A DNA stretch of 64,000 nt, taken from contig NZ_AWFG01000085.1 in NCBI RefSeq assembly GCF_000682695.1, forward strand, positions 62,001 to 126,000. Direction: 5' to 3'. The translations under genes and the position numbers were made by a program. This DNA comes from Hyphomonas chukchiensis (lineage in GTDB: Bacteria; Pseudomonadota; Alphaproteobacteria; Caulobacterales; Hyphomonadaceae). The notes beneath the pieces are model-generated. The model searched no databases. It was given only the letters and a program-made list of their open reading frames with translations, and had not been told where the DNA came from. Position 1 is the stretch's first letter, and the number at the start of each line of letters is the position of its first letter. Positions 36,143 through 44,921 of this stretch are shown one piece after another.

Positions 36143-37639
36143 TTACCCCATTGTCGGAATGATGAATGCCTGGTCTCCGATATCACCTTCCGGCCATCTT
36201 TGGGTAACTGTCTTGATCTTTGTCCAGAAACGGACGCCTTCGGGGCCGTGCTGGTTGGTGTCGCCGAAGGCCGAGCGCTTCCAGCCGCCAAACGTGTGAT
36301 AGCTCACCGGCACCGGGATCGGCACGTTGATGCCGACCATGCCGACATTGACCTGCGCAGCGAACTCGCGCGCGGCGCGCCCGTTGGACGTGAAGATCGC
36401 GCAGCCGTTTCCGTACTGGTGGTTTGAGGGCAGGGCGGCAGCCTCTTCCAGTGTTTCAGCGCGCACGACCTGAAGCACGGGGCCGAAGATCTCTTCCTTG
36501 TAGGACTGCATGTGGGGCTTCACATTGTCGAACAGGGAGGGACCGACGAAGAAGCCATTTTCGTGGCCCTGCAACGTGTGGCCACGGCCGTCCATCAGGA
36601 GGTCTGCGCCTTCATCGACGCCCATCTGGATGTAGGATTCGATCTTGGCCTTGTGGGCCGCGGAGACGACGGGGCCGTAATGGGCGTCAGCATCGGTGGA
36701 GATGCCGACCGTGAGGCCGCGCGCGGCGTCGAGCATGCGTTCGACGAACTCGTCGCCTGTCTTCTTGCCGACGGTGACCGCGACGGGGAGCGCCATGCAG
36801 CGCTCACCGGCCGAGCCATAGGCCGCGCCGACGATGTCCTTGACGGCCTGTTCCATGTTGCAGTCGGGCATGATGATGCCGTGGTTCTTGGCGCCGCCCA
36901 TGGCCTGGACCCGTTTGCCGTGGCTGGTGCCAAGGCTGTAGACATATTGCGCGATGTCCGATGAGCCGACGAAGCTGACGGCCTTGATGTCGGAGTGCTT
37001 GAGGATGGCGTCGACGGAAACCTTGTCGCCGTGCACGCAGTTGAGGACGCCAGCTGGCGCGCCCGCTTCCATGAAGAGTTCGGCAAGGCGAAGGGGGACT
37101 GACGGGTCTTTCTCGGAAGGCTTGAGGATGAATGTGTTGCCGCAGGCAATGGCGACGGCAGACATCCAGCAGGGGATCATGGCGGGGAAGTTGAAGGGCG
37201 TGATGCCGGCGACGACGCCGAGCGGCTGGCGCATCGAGTAGACGTCGATGCCGGGACCTGCGCCTTCCGTATATTCGCCTTTCTGCAGATGCGGGATGCC
37301 GCAGGCGAATTCGACGACGTCGATACCGCGCTGAACGTCACCCTTGGAGTCCGCGACGACCTTGCCATGTTCGGAGGAGAGCAGCTCGGCGAGTTCGTTG
37401 ATATTGGCCTCGAGCAAGCGCTTGAATTCGAACATGACACGGGCGCGGCGCTGGGGATTGGTCGTGGACCAGCCGAAGAAGGCGGCCTGCGCGCTCTGCA
37501 CGGCGGCGTCGAGTTCGGCTTCCGTCGCCAGCTGCACGCGCGCCTGAACCTCACCGGTGTTCGGATTGTAGATGTCGCCGTAGCGGCCCGATGTGCCGGC
37601 AACCTGTTTGCCGTCGATGAAATGGTGGACGTCGCGCAT
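36143..37639 (-). CDS. mmsA: CoA-acylating methylmalonate-semialdehyde dehydrogenase
   Basis: Converts methylmalonate semialdehyde with CoA and NAD to propionyl-CoA, last step of valine (and thymine) catabolism. The 498 residues have ITPFNFPAMIPCWM, ILKPSEKDPSVPLRLAELF, the NAD loop FVGSSDIAQYVYS and the catalytic Cys near residue 282 in GSAGERCMALPVAV. The start at 37639 (MRDVHHFIDG) is correct for the family; a longer open frame upstream runs into the divergent regulator and is not coding. It is divergent from a LysR regulator. Confidence 0.95.
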   Translation of the reverse strand: MRDVHHFIDGKQVAGTSGRYGDIYNPNTGEVQARVQLATEAELDAAVQSAQAAFFGWSTTNPQRRARVMFEFKRLLEANINELAELLSSEHGKVVADSKGDVQRGIDVVEFACGIPHLQKGEYTEGAGPGIDVYSMRQPLGVVAGITPFNFPAMIPCWMSAVAIACGNTFILKPSEKDPSVPLRLAELFMEAGAPAGVLNCVHGDKVSVDAILKHSDIKAVSFVGSSDIAQYVYSLGTSHGKRVQAMGGAKNHGIIMPDCNMEQAVKDIVGAAYGSAGERCMALPVAVTVGKKTGDEFVERMLDAARGLTVGISTDADAHYGPVVSAAHKAKIESYIQMGVDEGADLLMDGRGHTLQGHENGFFVGPSLFDNVKPHMQSYKEEIFGPVLQVVRAETLEEAAALPSNHQYGNGCAIFTSNGRAAREFAAQVNVGMVGINVPIPVPVSYHTFGGWKRSAFGDTNQHGPEGVRFWTKIKTVTQRWPEGDIGDQAFIIPTMG

Positions 37640-37746
37640 GCGTTGAATTCCCTTTGTCTTCTGATTTGGCCAGTCTAAGACCCGTGTATAGTCTGGTAAA
37701 TGTACATAATTGCAGCTTGTGCCTGCGTTTATGCAGGTAGATTTTG
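37640..37746. promoter_or_regulatory. Divergent mmsA/LysR promoter region with inverted repeats
   Basis: This 107-base region must hold both promoters. I see the palindrome ATGTACAT (37700-37707) and the inverted repeat CCTGC-N6-GCAGG (37722-37737), with another TGCAG at 37711-37715. LysR-type regulators usually bind a T-N11-A palindrome between divergent genes, so these are candidate sites; which one is used is not known. Confidence 0.4.
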
Positions 37747-38625
37747 ATGAACTGGGATGACCTGAAACTTTTCCTCGTGGTGAGCCGGCAGCAGAAGCTC
37801 GATCTTGCGGCGGCTCTGCTGCAGCAGGATCCGACGACGCTGAGCCGGAGACTGCGGCGACTGGAATCGGACGTCGGCCAGACGCTGTTCGAGCGCACGC
37901 GGCGGGGGCATGTGCTGACGCCGGAGGGCGAGGCACTCGCGGCAAGGGTGGAAGCCATGGAGGCACTGGCCCTGGCCGTCGGCGAGTCCGGGGAGGGCGA
38001 ACGGTCGCTGATCGGTAAGGTGCGGCTCGGCGTGACGGAGGGTTTCGGCACGGCCTTTGTGGCGCCGGCGCTTGCGGATTTCGTGGCGGAGTGGCCAGGC
38101 ATCGCGATTGACCTTATCGCGCTGTCAGGTCTCGTCAGCGTTCCGAAGCGGGAGGCCGACATGTCGGTGCTGCTGACGCGGCCGAAGGCGGGGCGGCTGA
38201 AGGTGCGCAAGCTGACCGACTATTCACTCCAGCTGTATGCAAGCGAAGCCTATCTCGCCGCGCATCCGCCGATCAATTCCATCGACGAACTCGGCTCCCA
38301 CAAACTGATCGGTTACGTCGACGATCTTATCTATTCGCCGCAGCTGCGGTATTTCGACGACGTGCTACCGGGGCTTCATCACGCGCTCTCAAGCCCGAGC
38401 ATCATTGCGCAGACAGAAATGACGCGGGCCGGTGCGGGGCTCTGCATCCTGCCGAAATTCATTGCCTCACGGCACGCAGAACTCGTGCCGGTTCTCACTG
38501 ACGAGATTGAGGTCAAACGGTCGTTCTGGCTTGCCGTGCACGAGGACGTGGCCTCGCTGGCGCGGATCAGGGTCCTGTCTGATTATCTCGCTGACTTGGT
38601 GAAACAGCGTCAGGCAGAGTTCTGA
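37747..38625 (+). CDS. LysR-family transcriptional regulator
   Basis: A 292-residue LysR-type regulator. The N-terminal winged helix (DDLKLFLVVSRQQKLDLAAALLQQDPTTLSRRLRRLESDVGQ) is followed by the substrate-binding domain (about 95-290). It is divergent from mmsA and therefore probably controls the valine-degradation operon in response to an acyl-CoA or acid intermediate. The ATG at 37747 is preceded by a TTG that could also start it; AGGTAG lies a few bases upstream. Confidence 0.9.
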   Translation: MNWDDLKLFLVVSRQQKLDLAAALLQQDPTTLSRRLRRLESDVGQTLFERTRRGHVLTPEGEALAARVEAMEALALAVGESGEGERSLIGKVRLGVTEGFGTAFVAPALADFVAEWPGIAIDLIALSGLVSVPKREADMSVLLTRPKAGRLKVRKLTDYSLQLYASEAYLAAHPPINSIDELGSHKLIGYVDDLIYSPQLRYFDDVLPGLHHALSSPSIIAQTEMTRAGAGLCILPKFIASRHAELVPVLTDEIEVKRSFWLAVHEDVASLARIRVLSDYLADLVKQRQAEF

Positions 38626-38638
38626 TCCGCGCCGACGC

Positions 38639-39838
38639 TCATGCCACCACGGAAGACTTGAGCAGCGCGTCTATCTGGGCTTCGTCCATTCCGAGGTCGG
38701 CGAGGACTTCACGCGTATGCTGGCCCATGCGGGGGGAAGGGCCCTTGGGACCATCGTCTGCGCCCGGGAAGCGGACCGGAGACGCGGGTGAAGCATAGGT
38801 CGAGCCATCGCCCTTTGAGCTCGGGGTTTGCACTATAGCGCCAGAGGCAAAGGCCTGCGGATCTTCTGCGACTTCGCCAAGCGTCTGGACCGGGGCCCAG
38901 GCGATGGAATTGGCGTCGAGACGTTCGGAGATTTCCGCCTTGGTGTATTTGGCAAAGCCTTCGTCGATGAGGGCGATGACTTCGCCCATGTTCTGGCGGC
39001 GGGCCTTGGAGGTCGTGAAGCGCGGATCCTCGGCGAGGTCTTCGCGGTCGATCACCTTGCACATAGGCACCCAATCGACGTCTCCCTGACGGGCGACGGT
39101 GCAGATCCAGTGTCCGTCTTTTGTCTGGTAGAAGTTCGAGATGGGCACGATCTGTTCGGTGCGGCTCTTCGTGGAGGCGATCCGACCGAAGAAGAGCTGG
39201 ATCGCGAAGTCCGAGCCCATGGCATAGAGGCCGGTGCGGAAGAGGGAGGCTTCCACGAGCCGTCCTTTGCCGGTGCGCTGGGCCTCGACCAGGGCGGCGC
39301 AGATGCCGGCGGCCGCGGACATGGACGTCGTGTGGTCGCCAAAGGCGGTGCGCAGGGCGTAGGGGTCTTCGCCTTTGGGAATGGTGAGGCGTGCAACGCC
39401 GGTGCGGCTCCAGAAACTGGCAATGTCGAAACCGGGCCGGTCTGCGTCGGGGCCTTCAAGGCCGTAGCCGGTGAGCGAGCAGTAGACGAGCTTTGGATTC
39501 AGGCTGCGCAGGCTCTCATGATCCATGCCCGACCGTGTCAGGCCGCCGGGGCGCACATTGGTGAGAAAGACGTCAGCTTCGGAGGCGAGCTTGCGGACAA
39601 TCTCCTGACCTTCGGATGTGGTCGTATCAACGACGATGGATTTCTTGCCGCGATTGTCGAAGTCGAAGACAGGGTTGTCCTGATAGTCGGTGCCGATCGT
39701 GCGGAAGAAATTACGGATCGGGTCGCCACCCGGAGGTTCGATCTTGATGACCTCGGCGCCCCAGTCAGACAGGATGCAGCCCGCGCCCGGCGCGGCCATG
39801 TAGGTCGCGTATTCAATGACTTTCAATCCTTCGAGCAT
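38639..39838 (-). CDS. CaiB/BaiF-type class III CoA transferase
   Basis: A 399-residue family III CoA-transferase (or alpha-methylacyl-CoA racemase-like) that moves CoA between acids. Visible are LKVIEYATYMAAPGAGCILSDWGAEVIKIEPPGGD at the N-terminus, FDNRGKKSIVVD, DVFLTNVRPGG and the catalytic Asp in RPGFDIASFWSRTG. The substrate cannot be named, but position next to branched-chain acyl-CoA genes suggests an organic acid from those pathways. It converges with the LysR gene, 13 bases apart. Confidence 0.92.
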   Translation of the reverse strand: MLEGLKVIEYATYMAAPGAGCILSDWGAEVIKIEPPGGDPIRNFFRTIGTDYQDNPVFDFDNRGKKSIVVDTTTSEGQEIVRKLASEADVFLTNVRPGGLTRSGMDHESLRSLNPKLVYCSLTGYGLEGPDADRPGFDIASFWSRTGVARLTIPKGEDPYALRTAFGDHTTSMSAAAGICAALVEAQRTGKGRLVEASLFRTGLYAMGSDFAIQLFFGRIASTKSRTEQIVPISNFYQTKDGHWICTVARQGDVDWVPMCKVIDREDLAEDPRFTTSKARRQNMGEVIALIDEGFAKYTKAEISERLDANSIAWAPVQTLGEVAEDPQAFASGAIVQTPSSKGDGSTYASPASPVRFPGADDGPKGPSPRMGQHTREVLADLGMDEAQIDALLKSSVVA

Positions 39839-39968
39839 TCCTCAATCCCTGTGCCGTTTATCAATTTTTCTGGCGCAAGGTTGGACGCTGGGAACTGAAA
39901 AGGGAAGTCCCGAGCCCTCACAGGAGAGGGGTGACGCAGCGTTAGAAAGACGAGATGCTGTCAGACAG

Positions 39969-40700
39969 TCAGAATTTGAAGTCGGGCAGTTTATCGAAGG
40001 CTTCCTTGAGGGCTTCGCCCCAGCCCGATGAGATCACCTTGAAATAGGGATCTTCCGGTGGGACACGGCTCAGAATACCTGTTTCGAATGTGTCGATCTT
40101 GTAGGCGTGCATATCGAGGGGCATGCCGACGGCCAGATTGGCCTTCAGGGTCGAGTCGAATGAGACATAGAGCAGCTTGATGGCCTCTTCGAAGCTCATC
40201 GTCGGATCAAAGGCGCGCAGGATGATGGGGCGGCCATACTTGGTTTCCCCGATCTGGAAGAAGGGGGTTTCCTCACTGGCCTCGATAAAGTTGCCTTCCG
40301 GGTAGATCAGGAAGAGGCGCGGCTCCATGCCCCTTATCTGGCCGCCGACAATCATGGTCGCGCTGAACGTGCTTTCGGATTCCTGCTGGCCTTCGGCTTG
40401 TGAGTGGATAACTTCCTTCAGCGTATCGCCAACCAGGCGTGCAACCTGGAACATGGTCGGCGCCGCGAGGAGGGTCTGCTTGCGGTCTGCCGGCACGACG
40501 GAACGCTCATCAAGCAGGCTGATGACGGCCTGAGTCGTCGCAAGATTCCCGGCGGTCATGATGGTGATCACGCGGTCGCCTTCGACGGACCAGTTGAACA
40601 TCTTCTTGAATGTGGAAATGTTGTCGACGCCCGCATTGGTGCGGGTGTCGGACATGAACAGAAGCCCCTGGTCGAGGCGCAGCGCCACACAGTAGGTCAT
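39969..40700 (-). CDS. Anbu: proteasome-type Ntn-hydrolase peptidase
   Basis: A 243-residue protein of the predicted proteasome-type protease family (Anbu, ancestral beta subunit). The sequence begins Met-Thr-Tyr-Cys, so removal of Met exposes Thr as the N-terminal nucleophile; Asp18 (MSDTRTNAG) and Lys32 or Lys33 (TFKKMF) are the expected supporting residues. It should form a ring-like self-compartmentalised peptidase. It is the last gene of the ATP-grasp/alpha-E/transglutaminase operon, 38 bases after the transglutaminase; that partnership is known across bacteria but the substrate is not. Confidence 0.93.
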   Translation of the reverse strand: MTYCVALRLDQGLLFMSDTRTNAGVDNISTFKKMFNWSVEGDRVITIMTAGNLATTQAVISLLDERSVVPADRKQTLLAAPTMFQVARLVGDTLKEVIHSQAEGQQESESTFSATMIVGGQIRGMEPRLFLIYPEGNFIEASEETPFFQIGETKYGRPIILRAFDPTMSFEEAIKLLYVSFDSTLKANLAVGMPLDMHAYKIDTFETGILSRVPPEDPYFKVISSGWGEALKEAFDKLPDFKF

Positions 40701-40738
40701 ACGATTCCCGCCAGTTTTCCCTTATTAGCCATCAAGGG

Positions 40739-41536
40739 TTACTGCTGGACCTGAAGGGTGACAAGCAGGGATTCAGCGCCATCCCCAAAGACTATTCCCG
40801 CTATGGGAGCCGCCTCTTCATAGTCGAGGCCGGTCGCGATGCGCACGTAGCGCTCATCAGGCGAAATCACGTTCGATACGTCAAAACCGATCCAGCCGAC
40901 ATCCTGCACATAGGCCTCAGCCCAGGCATGGCTGGCTTCCTGGTGCACGCGGTCGTTCATCATCAGGTAGCCGCTGACATAGCGGGCGGGAAAGCCTAGA
41001 AGGCGTGCCGCGCTGACAAAGGTGTGCGCGTGATCCTGGCAGACGCCATGGCCGACCTTGAGGGCCTCTTCGGCCGTTGTGCCTGTGTCCGTGCGGTCAG
41101 TTTCATACCCGATGGCCTCCCGGATCGTGGCAGAGAGGTCGTGAAGTCTTTCGATCGTGTTGGGATTTTCAGGCATGTCATTGGCAAGCTTACGAATGAG
41201 CTTTCCAGGCTGGGTCAGCGCCGTCTGGCGCTTGTAATACCACAGGGGCGCATGCCCGGAATGAAGGCCGACAACGCCGTTCGTCGGGATTGTGTCGACA
41301 TCGCCGGTACAGGTGATCGAGATCCCGTTCTGACCTGAATCGAGGCTCAGGAGCTGAACCCGGTTGCCGTGCTGGTCGTTGAAAGCACATTCCTCTCGGC
41401 CCCCCTCAATGTCGATCGTCCAGTTGACGATGGACTGGCTGTCGCACGGCTTGGGCGTCAGACGGATCTGCTGCAGACCGTAGGGGACGGGCTGGTCATA
41501 GGAATAACGCGTTGTGTGGCTGATATGGAGTCTCAT
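40739..41536 (-). CDS. Transglutaminase-like family protein
   Basis: A 265-residue papain-fold protein with a bacterial transglutaminase N-terminal domain (MRLHISHTTRYSYDQPVPYG) and a catalytic domain: Cys near residue 165 in GHGVCQDHAHTF, His in ASHAWAEAYV and Asp in WIGFDVSN. It may cut or form amide bonds on a peptide made by the neighbouring ATP-grasp protein (inference). It lies 3 bases from the alpha-E gene and 38 before Anbu. Confidence 0.92.
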   Translation of the reverse strand: MRLHISHTTRYSYDQPVPYGLQQIRLTPKPCDSQSIVNWTIDIEGGREECAFNDQHGNRVQLLSLDSGQNGISITCTGDVDTIPTNGVVGLHSGHAPLWYYKRQTALTQPGKLIRKLANDMPENPNTIERLHDLSATIREAIGYETDRTDTGTTAEEALKVGHGVCQDHAHTFVSAARLLGFPARYVSGYLMMNDRVHQEASHAWAEAYVQDVGWIGFDVSNVISPDERYVRIATGLDYEEAAPIAGIVFGDGAESLLVTLQVQQ

Positions 41537-41539
41537 GAT

Positions 41540-42481
41540 TTATTCGTAGAACCTGTAATCTTGCTCCACCTGGGCGGCGAGCTCCGCATTGGCCTTGATG
41601 AACTCCCGGATGAATTCGTGGAGACCGGAGTCGATGATGTTATCGATCGTCCGGCCGGTGAGGCGCTCTTCCAGCTTGGCCGCGAGGTCGTGGCTTGGGC
41701 GCGTGTCGCCATACTCCGCTCCAAGTTCGCGCAGCGAATCGATCAGCCCATCATAGCAGAAGGCGAGCGAGCGCGGCATCCGCGCGTCGAGTATCAGAAA
41801 CTCCGCAATGGCCTTGGGGGTGACATTGCCGGCGTTGAGCCAGTGGAACGAACGGTCGGCAGAGGCGGACCGGAGGATCATTTCCCATTGCACATTATCG
41901 AGGGACGATCCGACAGGTGCGCCTGTGGGCAAGAGGACATAGTATTTTACGTCGAGGATCCGGGCCGTGTTGTCTGCGCGTTCAATCAGCGATCCGATAC
42001 GCGAGAAGCTGAAAATGTCATTGCGCAGCATCGTCCCCTGAAGAGCACCGCGCACAAGCGCGCTTTGCTGGCGCACGGTGGTCAGAACATTTGGCAGATC
42101 TGCCTGGGCGACCGGCCGACGGAGCATTTCCTTCAGCACCATCCAACCGTCGTTGACAGCTTCCCAGACTTCGCGTGTCAGGGCCGTGCGTGTCGCGCGG
42201 GCATTGTCGCGTGCCATCTGCATGACGCTGTAAACGCTCATCGGATTGGTCTTGTCGCGCAGCAAAAAGTCGACGGATGTGTTGGGCGTGATCGTTTCGT
42301 GCTTGGCCTTGTAGGCATTCAGGCAGCCGACCGTTGTGAGAACCGAGCCCCATTCATCCTCACCGGACGCAGCACGCGTCAGGGCCATACGGAAGCCGGC
42401 TTCGACAAGCCGCGCCGTGTTTTCACTTCGCTCAAGGTAACGGGAGAGCCAGAATAACCCGCCGGCGGTTTTGCCTAGCAT
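41540..42481 (-). CDS. Alpha-E domain-containing protein
   Basis: A 313-residue all-helical protein of the alpha-E family (DUF403). The N-terminus GLFWLSRYLERSENTARLVEAGFRM and the internal RIGSLIERADNTARILDVKYY are the repeated family motif with the conserved E-R-x-E/D-N-x-A-R. No activity is known; it is thought to be structural or to bind the substrate of the adjacent ATP-grasp enzyme. Spacing of 4 bases on each side makes it part of the operon. Confidence 0.93.
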   Translation of the reverse strand: MLGKTAGGLFWLSRYLERSENTARLVEAGFRMALTRAASGEDEWGSVLTTVGCLNAYKAKHETITPNTSVDFLLRDKTNPMSVYSVMQMARDNARATRTALTREVWEAVNDGWMVLKEMLRRPVAQADLPNVLTTVRQQSALVRGALQGTMLRNDIFSFSRIGSLIERADNTARILDVKYYVLLPTGAPVGSSLDNVQWEMILRSASADRSFHWLNAGNVTPKAIAEFLILDARMPRSLAFCYDGLIDSLRELGAEYGDTRPSHDLAAKLEERLTGRTIDNIIDSGLHEFIREFIKANAELAAQVEQDYRFYE

Positions 42482-42485
42482 GATA

Positions 42486-43937
42486 TCATTCCTCCAGCAC
42501 CCAGGTGTCCTTGGTGCCGCCGCCCTGGCTGGAATTGACCACGAGCGACCCGGCCTTCATGGCAACGCGCGTGAGGCCGCCAGGGGTGATGTCGATATTA
42601 TCAGGCGACACGAGCACGTAAGGGCGCAAATCGACGTGGCGCGGTGCGAGTCCGCCGCGTGTCAGTACAGGCACCGTTGAGAGAGCAAGCGTCGGTTGGG
42701 CAATATAGTTTGAGGGCTTGGCCGTGAGCTTGGCGCGGAAAGCCGACAGTTCGCGTTTGCTGGCCGCGGGCCCGACAAGCATGCCGTAACCGCCGGAGCC
42801 ATGGACTTCCTTCACGACAAGTTCGTGCAGGTTTTCGAGGACATATTTCAGCGAGTCTGCTTCCGAACAGCGATAGGTCGGCACATTCTTGAGGATGGCG
42901 GTCTGGCCAGTGTAGAATTCAACGATATCAGGCATGTAGGAGTAGATAGCCTTGTCGTCGGCGATGCCTGTACCGGGTGCGTTGGCAAGCGTGATGCCAC
43001 CGGAGCGATAGACATCCATGATGCCCGGCACGCCCAGCATTGAGGACCGGTTGAAGTTCAGTGGATCAAGGTATTCGTCGTCGATGCGGCGATAGAGGAC
43101 ATCGACAGGTTGGTAGCCTTGCGTGGTGCGCATGGCGACGCGGCCATCGACCACACGCAGGTCATGGCCTTCCACAAGTTCGGCGCCCATCTGGTCGGCC
43201 AGAAAGGCGTGCTCGAAATAAGCGGAGTTGTGCAAGCCCGGCGTCAGGACCGCTACGGTGGGCCGCCCTTCACTGCGCGCCGGCGCGCATTTGCCAAGCG
43301 AGCGCCGCAGGAGCGTAGGGTAGTTGCTGATCGGCTGGACCTTGATCCGCGAGAAGAGTTCCGGGAACATCTTCAGCATGGTTTCCCGGTTTTCGAGCAT
43401 GTAGGACACGCCTGACGGGGTGCGGGCATTATCTTCCAGCACATAAAACTCATTTGCGCCGGTGCGCACGAGATCCACACCGACAATATGGGTGTAGACG
43501 CCGCCGGGCGGCGTCACACCGATCATCTCGGGCAGAAAGGCCTCGTTATTGGCGATAAGATGTTCAGGAATACGCCCCGCACGGAGAATTTCCTGGCGGT
43601 GATAGATGTCGTGCAGGAAGGCATTGATCGCCTTGACCCGCTGCTCGATGCCGCGAACGAGCAGGCGCCATTCCTTGCCATCTATGATGCGGGGAACCAG
43701 GTCGAACGGGATAAGCCGCTCGTCCGCGTCCTTCTCGCCATAGACATTGAAAGTAATGCCGGTGCGCCTGAAGAAGGTTTCCGCTTCGCGCGACTTCTTG
43801 TGAAGCTCGTTTATTTTGACCGATTCAAGCCAGGCACAGTATTCAGCATATGGCTGACGTGCCGATTCATCAGATCCGCGCATTTCATCAAAGAAAACTG
43901 GAGTTCCACCCATAAAGTCACAACGCACCAAATCCAT
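42486..43937 (-). CDS. Circularly permuted ATP-grasp type 2 protein
   Basis: A 483-residue protein of the DUF404/DUF407 permuted ATP-grasp family, predicted to ligate an amino group to a carboxylate using ATP. Family segments include FNVYGEKDADERLIPFDLVPRII, YVLEDNARTPSGVSYMLENR, VDVLYRRIDDEYLDPL and VVKEVHGSGGYGMLVGP. The start is uncertain: ATG 43937 or ATG 43913 (MGGTPVFFDEM); the second fits the usual Asp-Glu-Met opening. It is the first gene of the four-gene Anbu operon. Confidence 0.9.
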   Translation of the reverse strand: MDLVRCDFMGGTPVFFDEMRGSDESARQPYAEYCAWLESVKINELHKKSREAETFFRRTGITFNVYGEKDADERLIPFDLVPRIIDGKEWRLLVRGIEQRVKAINAFLHDIYHRQEILRAGRIPEHLIANNEAFLPEMIGVTPPGGVYTHIVGVDLVRTGANEFYVLEDNARTPSGVSYMLENRETMLKMFPELFSRIKVQPISNYPTLLRRSLGKCAPARSEGRPTVAVLTPGLHNSAYFEHAFLADQMGAELVEGHDLRVVDGRVAMRTTQGYQPVDVLYRRIDDEYLDPLNFNRSSMLGVPGIMDVYRSGGITLANAPGTGIADDKAIYSYMPDIVEFYTGQTAILKNVPTYRCSEADSLKYVLENLHELVVKEVHGSGGYGMLVGPAASKRELSAFRAKLTAKPSNYIAQPTLALSTVPVLTRGGLAPRHVDLRPYVLVSPDNIDITPGGLTRVAMKAGSLVVNSSQGGGTKDTWVLEE

Positions 43938-44377
43938 AATCGTTGCAAGGGGGTAGAACCGTGCGCCTGAGAGGCCACACAGCGTGAATAGGTTTGCAGC
44001 AGGTTCATGAAAATTCGACTTAGATGTGTGCACCAGTCGCCATATCCGGCAGATTTGCGGATTCCTGCTTGCATGCATCACTCGTAAAGGGCAGCAGCAC
44101 TCGTCCAAAAATGGCAGGGGTGGGTGCCTAAGGGAATCCCGCCCCGCGTGCCGAGATCGACTCCGGGCATGACGCCCCATGACGAACTCAAAGCCTAGAA
44201 ACGCAAATTCGTCTATTGTCCTGAACGCTGCTCTGGTTCTGGTTTCCAACACTGTTCAATATGGGATTTGCCTACGGAAATCGAAATACAGCCGCACGCT
44301 GAAAAAAAGAGCGAGCGCCTCAGTCTTCCGTCCACCAGATTTGAAAGTTACCGCGTTCCGGACCATGGCTGCCGACG
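43938..44377. other. Gap without an intact gene upstream of the ATP-grasp operon
   Basis: This 440-base stretch carries no open frame that I can support, no tRNA and no insertion sequence. It is less GC-rich than the flanks, with an A-rich patch near 44300, and must contain the promoter of the ATP-grasp operon. It may also contain decayed 5' sequence of the BCCT fragment that follows, but I could not align it by eye. Confidence 0.45.
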
Positions 44378-44884
44378 TTGAATGAAGCGGTGATTTCCGA
44401 CCTCTCAGATGCTGGCTTCAGGGAAGCTGGTCAGGTTCTTTGCATGCCTGTCCTGAGGCGCCTGCTTAGTAGGCCGTTACCGGTTGTAGACATGGTCCAC
44501 GAGGACGCGCCGGCCACTATTGCCGCCATCATAGCTCACCTTCCACTCGGCAAGGTGGCTCTGGCGATTTTCGTGGCGGTGACAACTGTCTTTGTGGCCA
44601 CGACGTACGATTCTGCAAGCTACACGCTCGCCTCTGCTGCGACTCAGGTTTTGCATGCTGGAGGAGATCCTGCTCGTTGGCACCGCCTTTTCTGGGCCGG
44701 TGTGCTGGGCCTGCTTACAGTGGGCCTCATGTTTATCGGTGGCCTGAAAGTTGTTCAGTCAGCTGTGCTGCTTGCGGGGCTACCCATTGCGATCGCCGGC
44801 ATATTTATGGTGCGCTCACTGCTTGGTTGGTTGAAGGAAGACACTGCGCACGCTGTCGTGAGTACAAAAGCCGAAGAGACTTAG
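44378..44884 (+). pseudogene. Remnant of a BCCT-family transporter (C-terminal part only)
   Basis: The frame from about 44492 encodes the last three transmembrane segments of a betaine/choline/carnitine transporter: VTTVFVATTYDSASYTLAS is the unwound helix region, followed by RWHRLFWAGVLGLLTVGLMFIGGLKVVQSAVLL. Full members have 500-700 residues, so about three quarters are missing. Upstream codons in frame (44378-44490) do not resemble a transporter. It faces an intact BCCT gene on the other strand 37 bases away, but the two differ in this region (DSASYTLA against DSGALVVD), so it is a different paralogue. Confidence 0.8.
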
Positions 44885-44921
44885 GTTCGGAGTGCGATAC
44901 TTTGCAGCCAACCTGGATATA

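Noticed and set aside
36143-37966. A 607-codon version of mmsA extending through the divergent regulator
   Set aside because: The extra 109 residues overlap the LysR DNA-binding domain on the other strand and do not resemble aldehyde dehydrogenases; the family start is at 37639.
38619-38655. A second TGATCC element near the end of the LysR gene
   Set aside because: No TAAGA-like -10 follows at 18 bases and it lies between two converging stop codons, so it is not a promoter.
42486-44252. A 588-codon version of the ATP-grasp protein
   Set aside because: The additional N-terminal residues are Arg/His/Cys-rich and unlike the family; they run through the intergenic region.
44179-44385. A 68-codon frame upstream of the BCCT fragment
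   Set aside because: Its codon use and composition are not coding-like and it shows no similarity to transporters or transposases.
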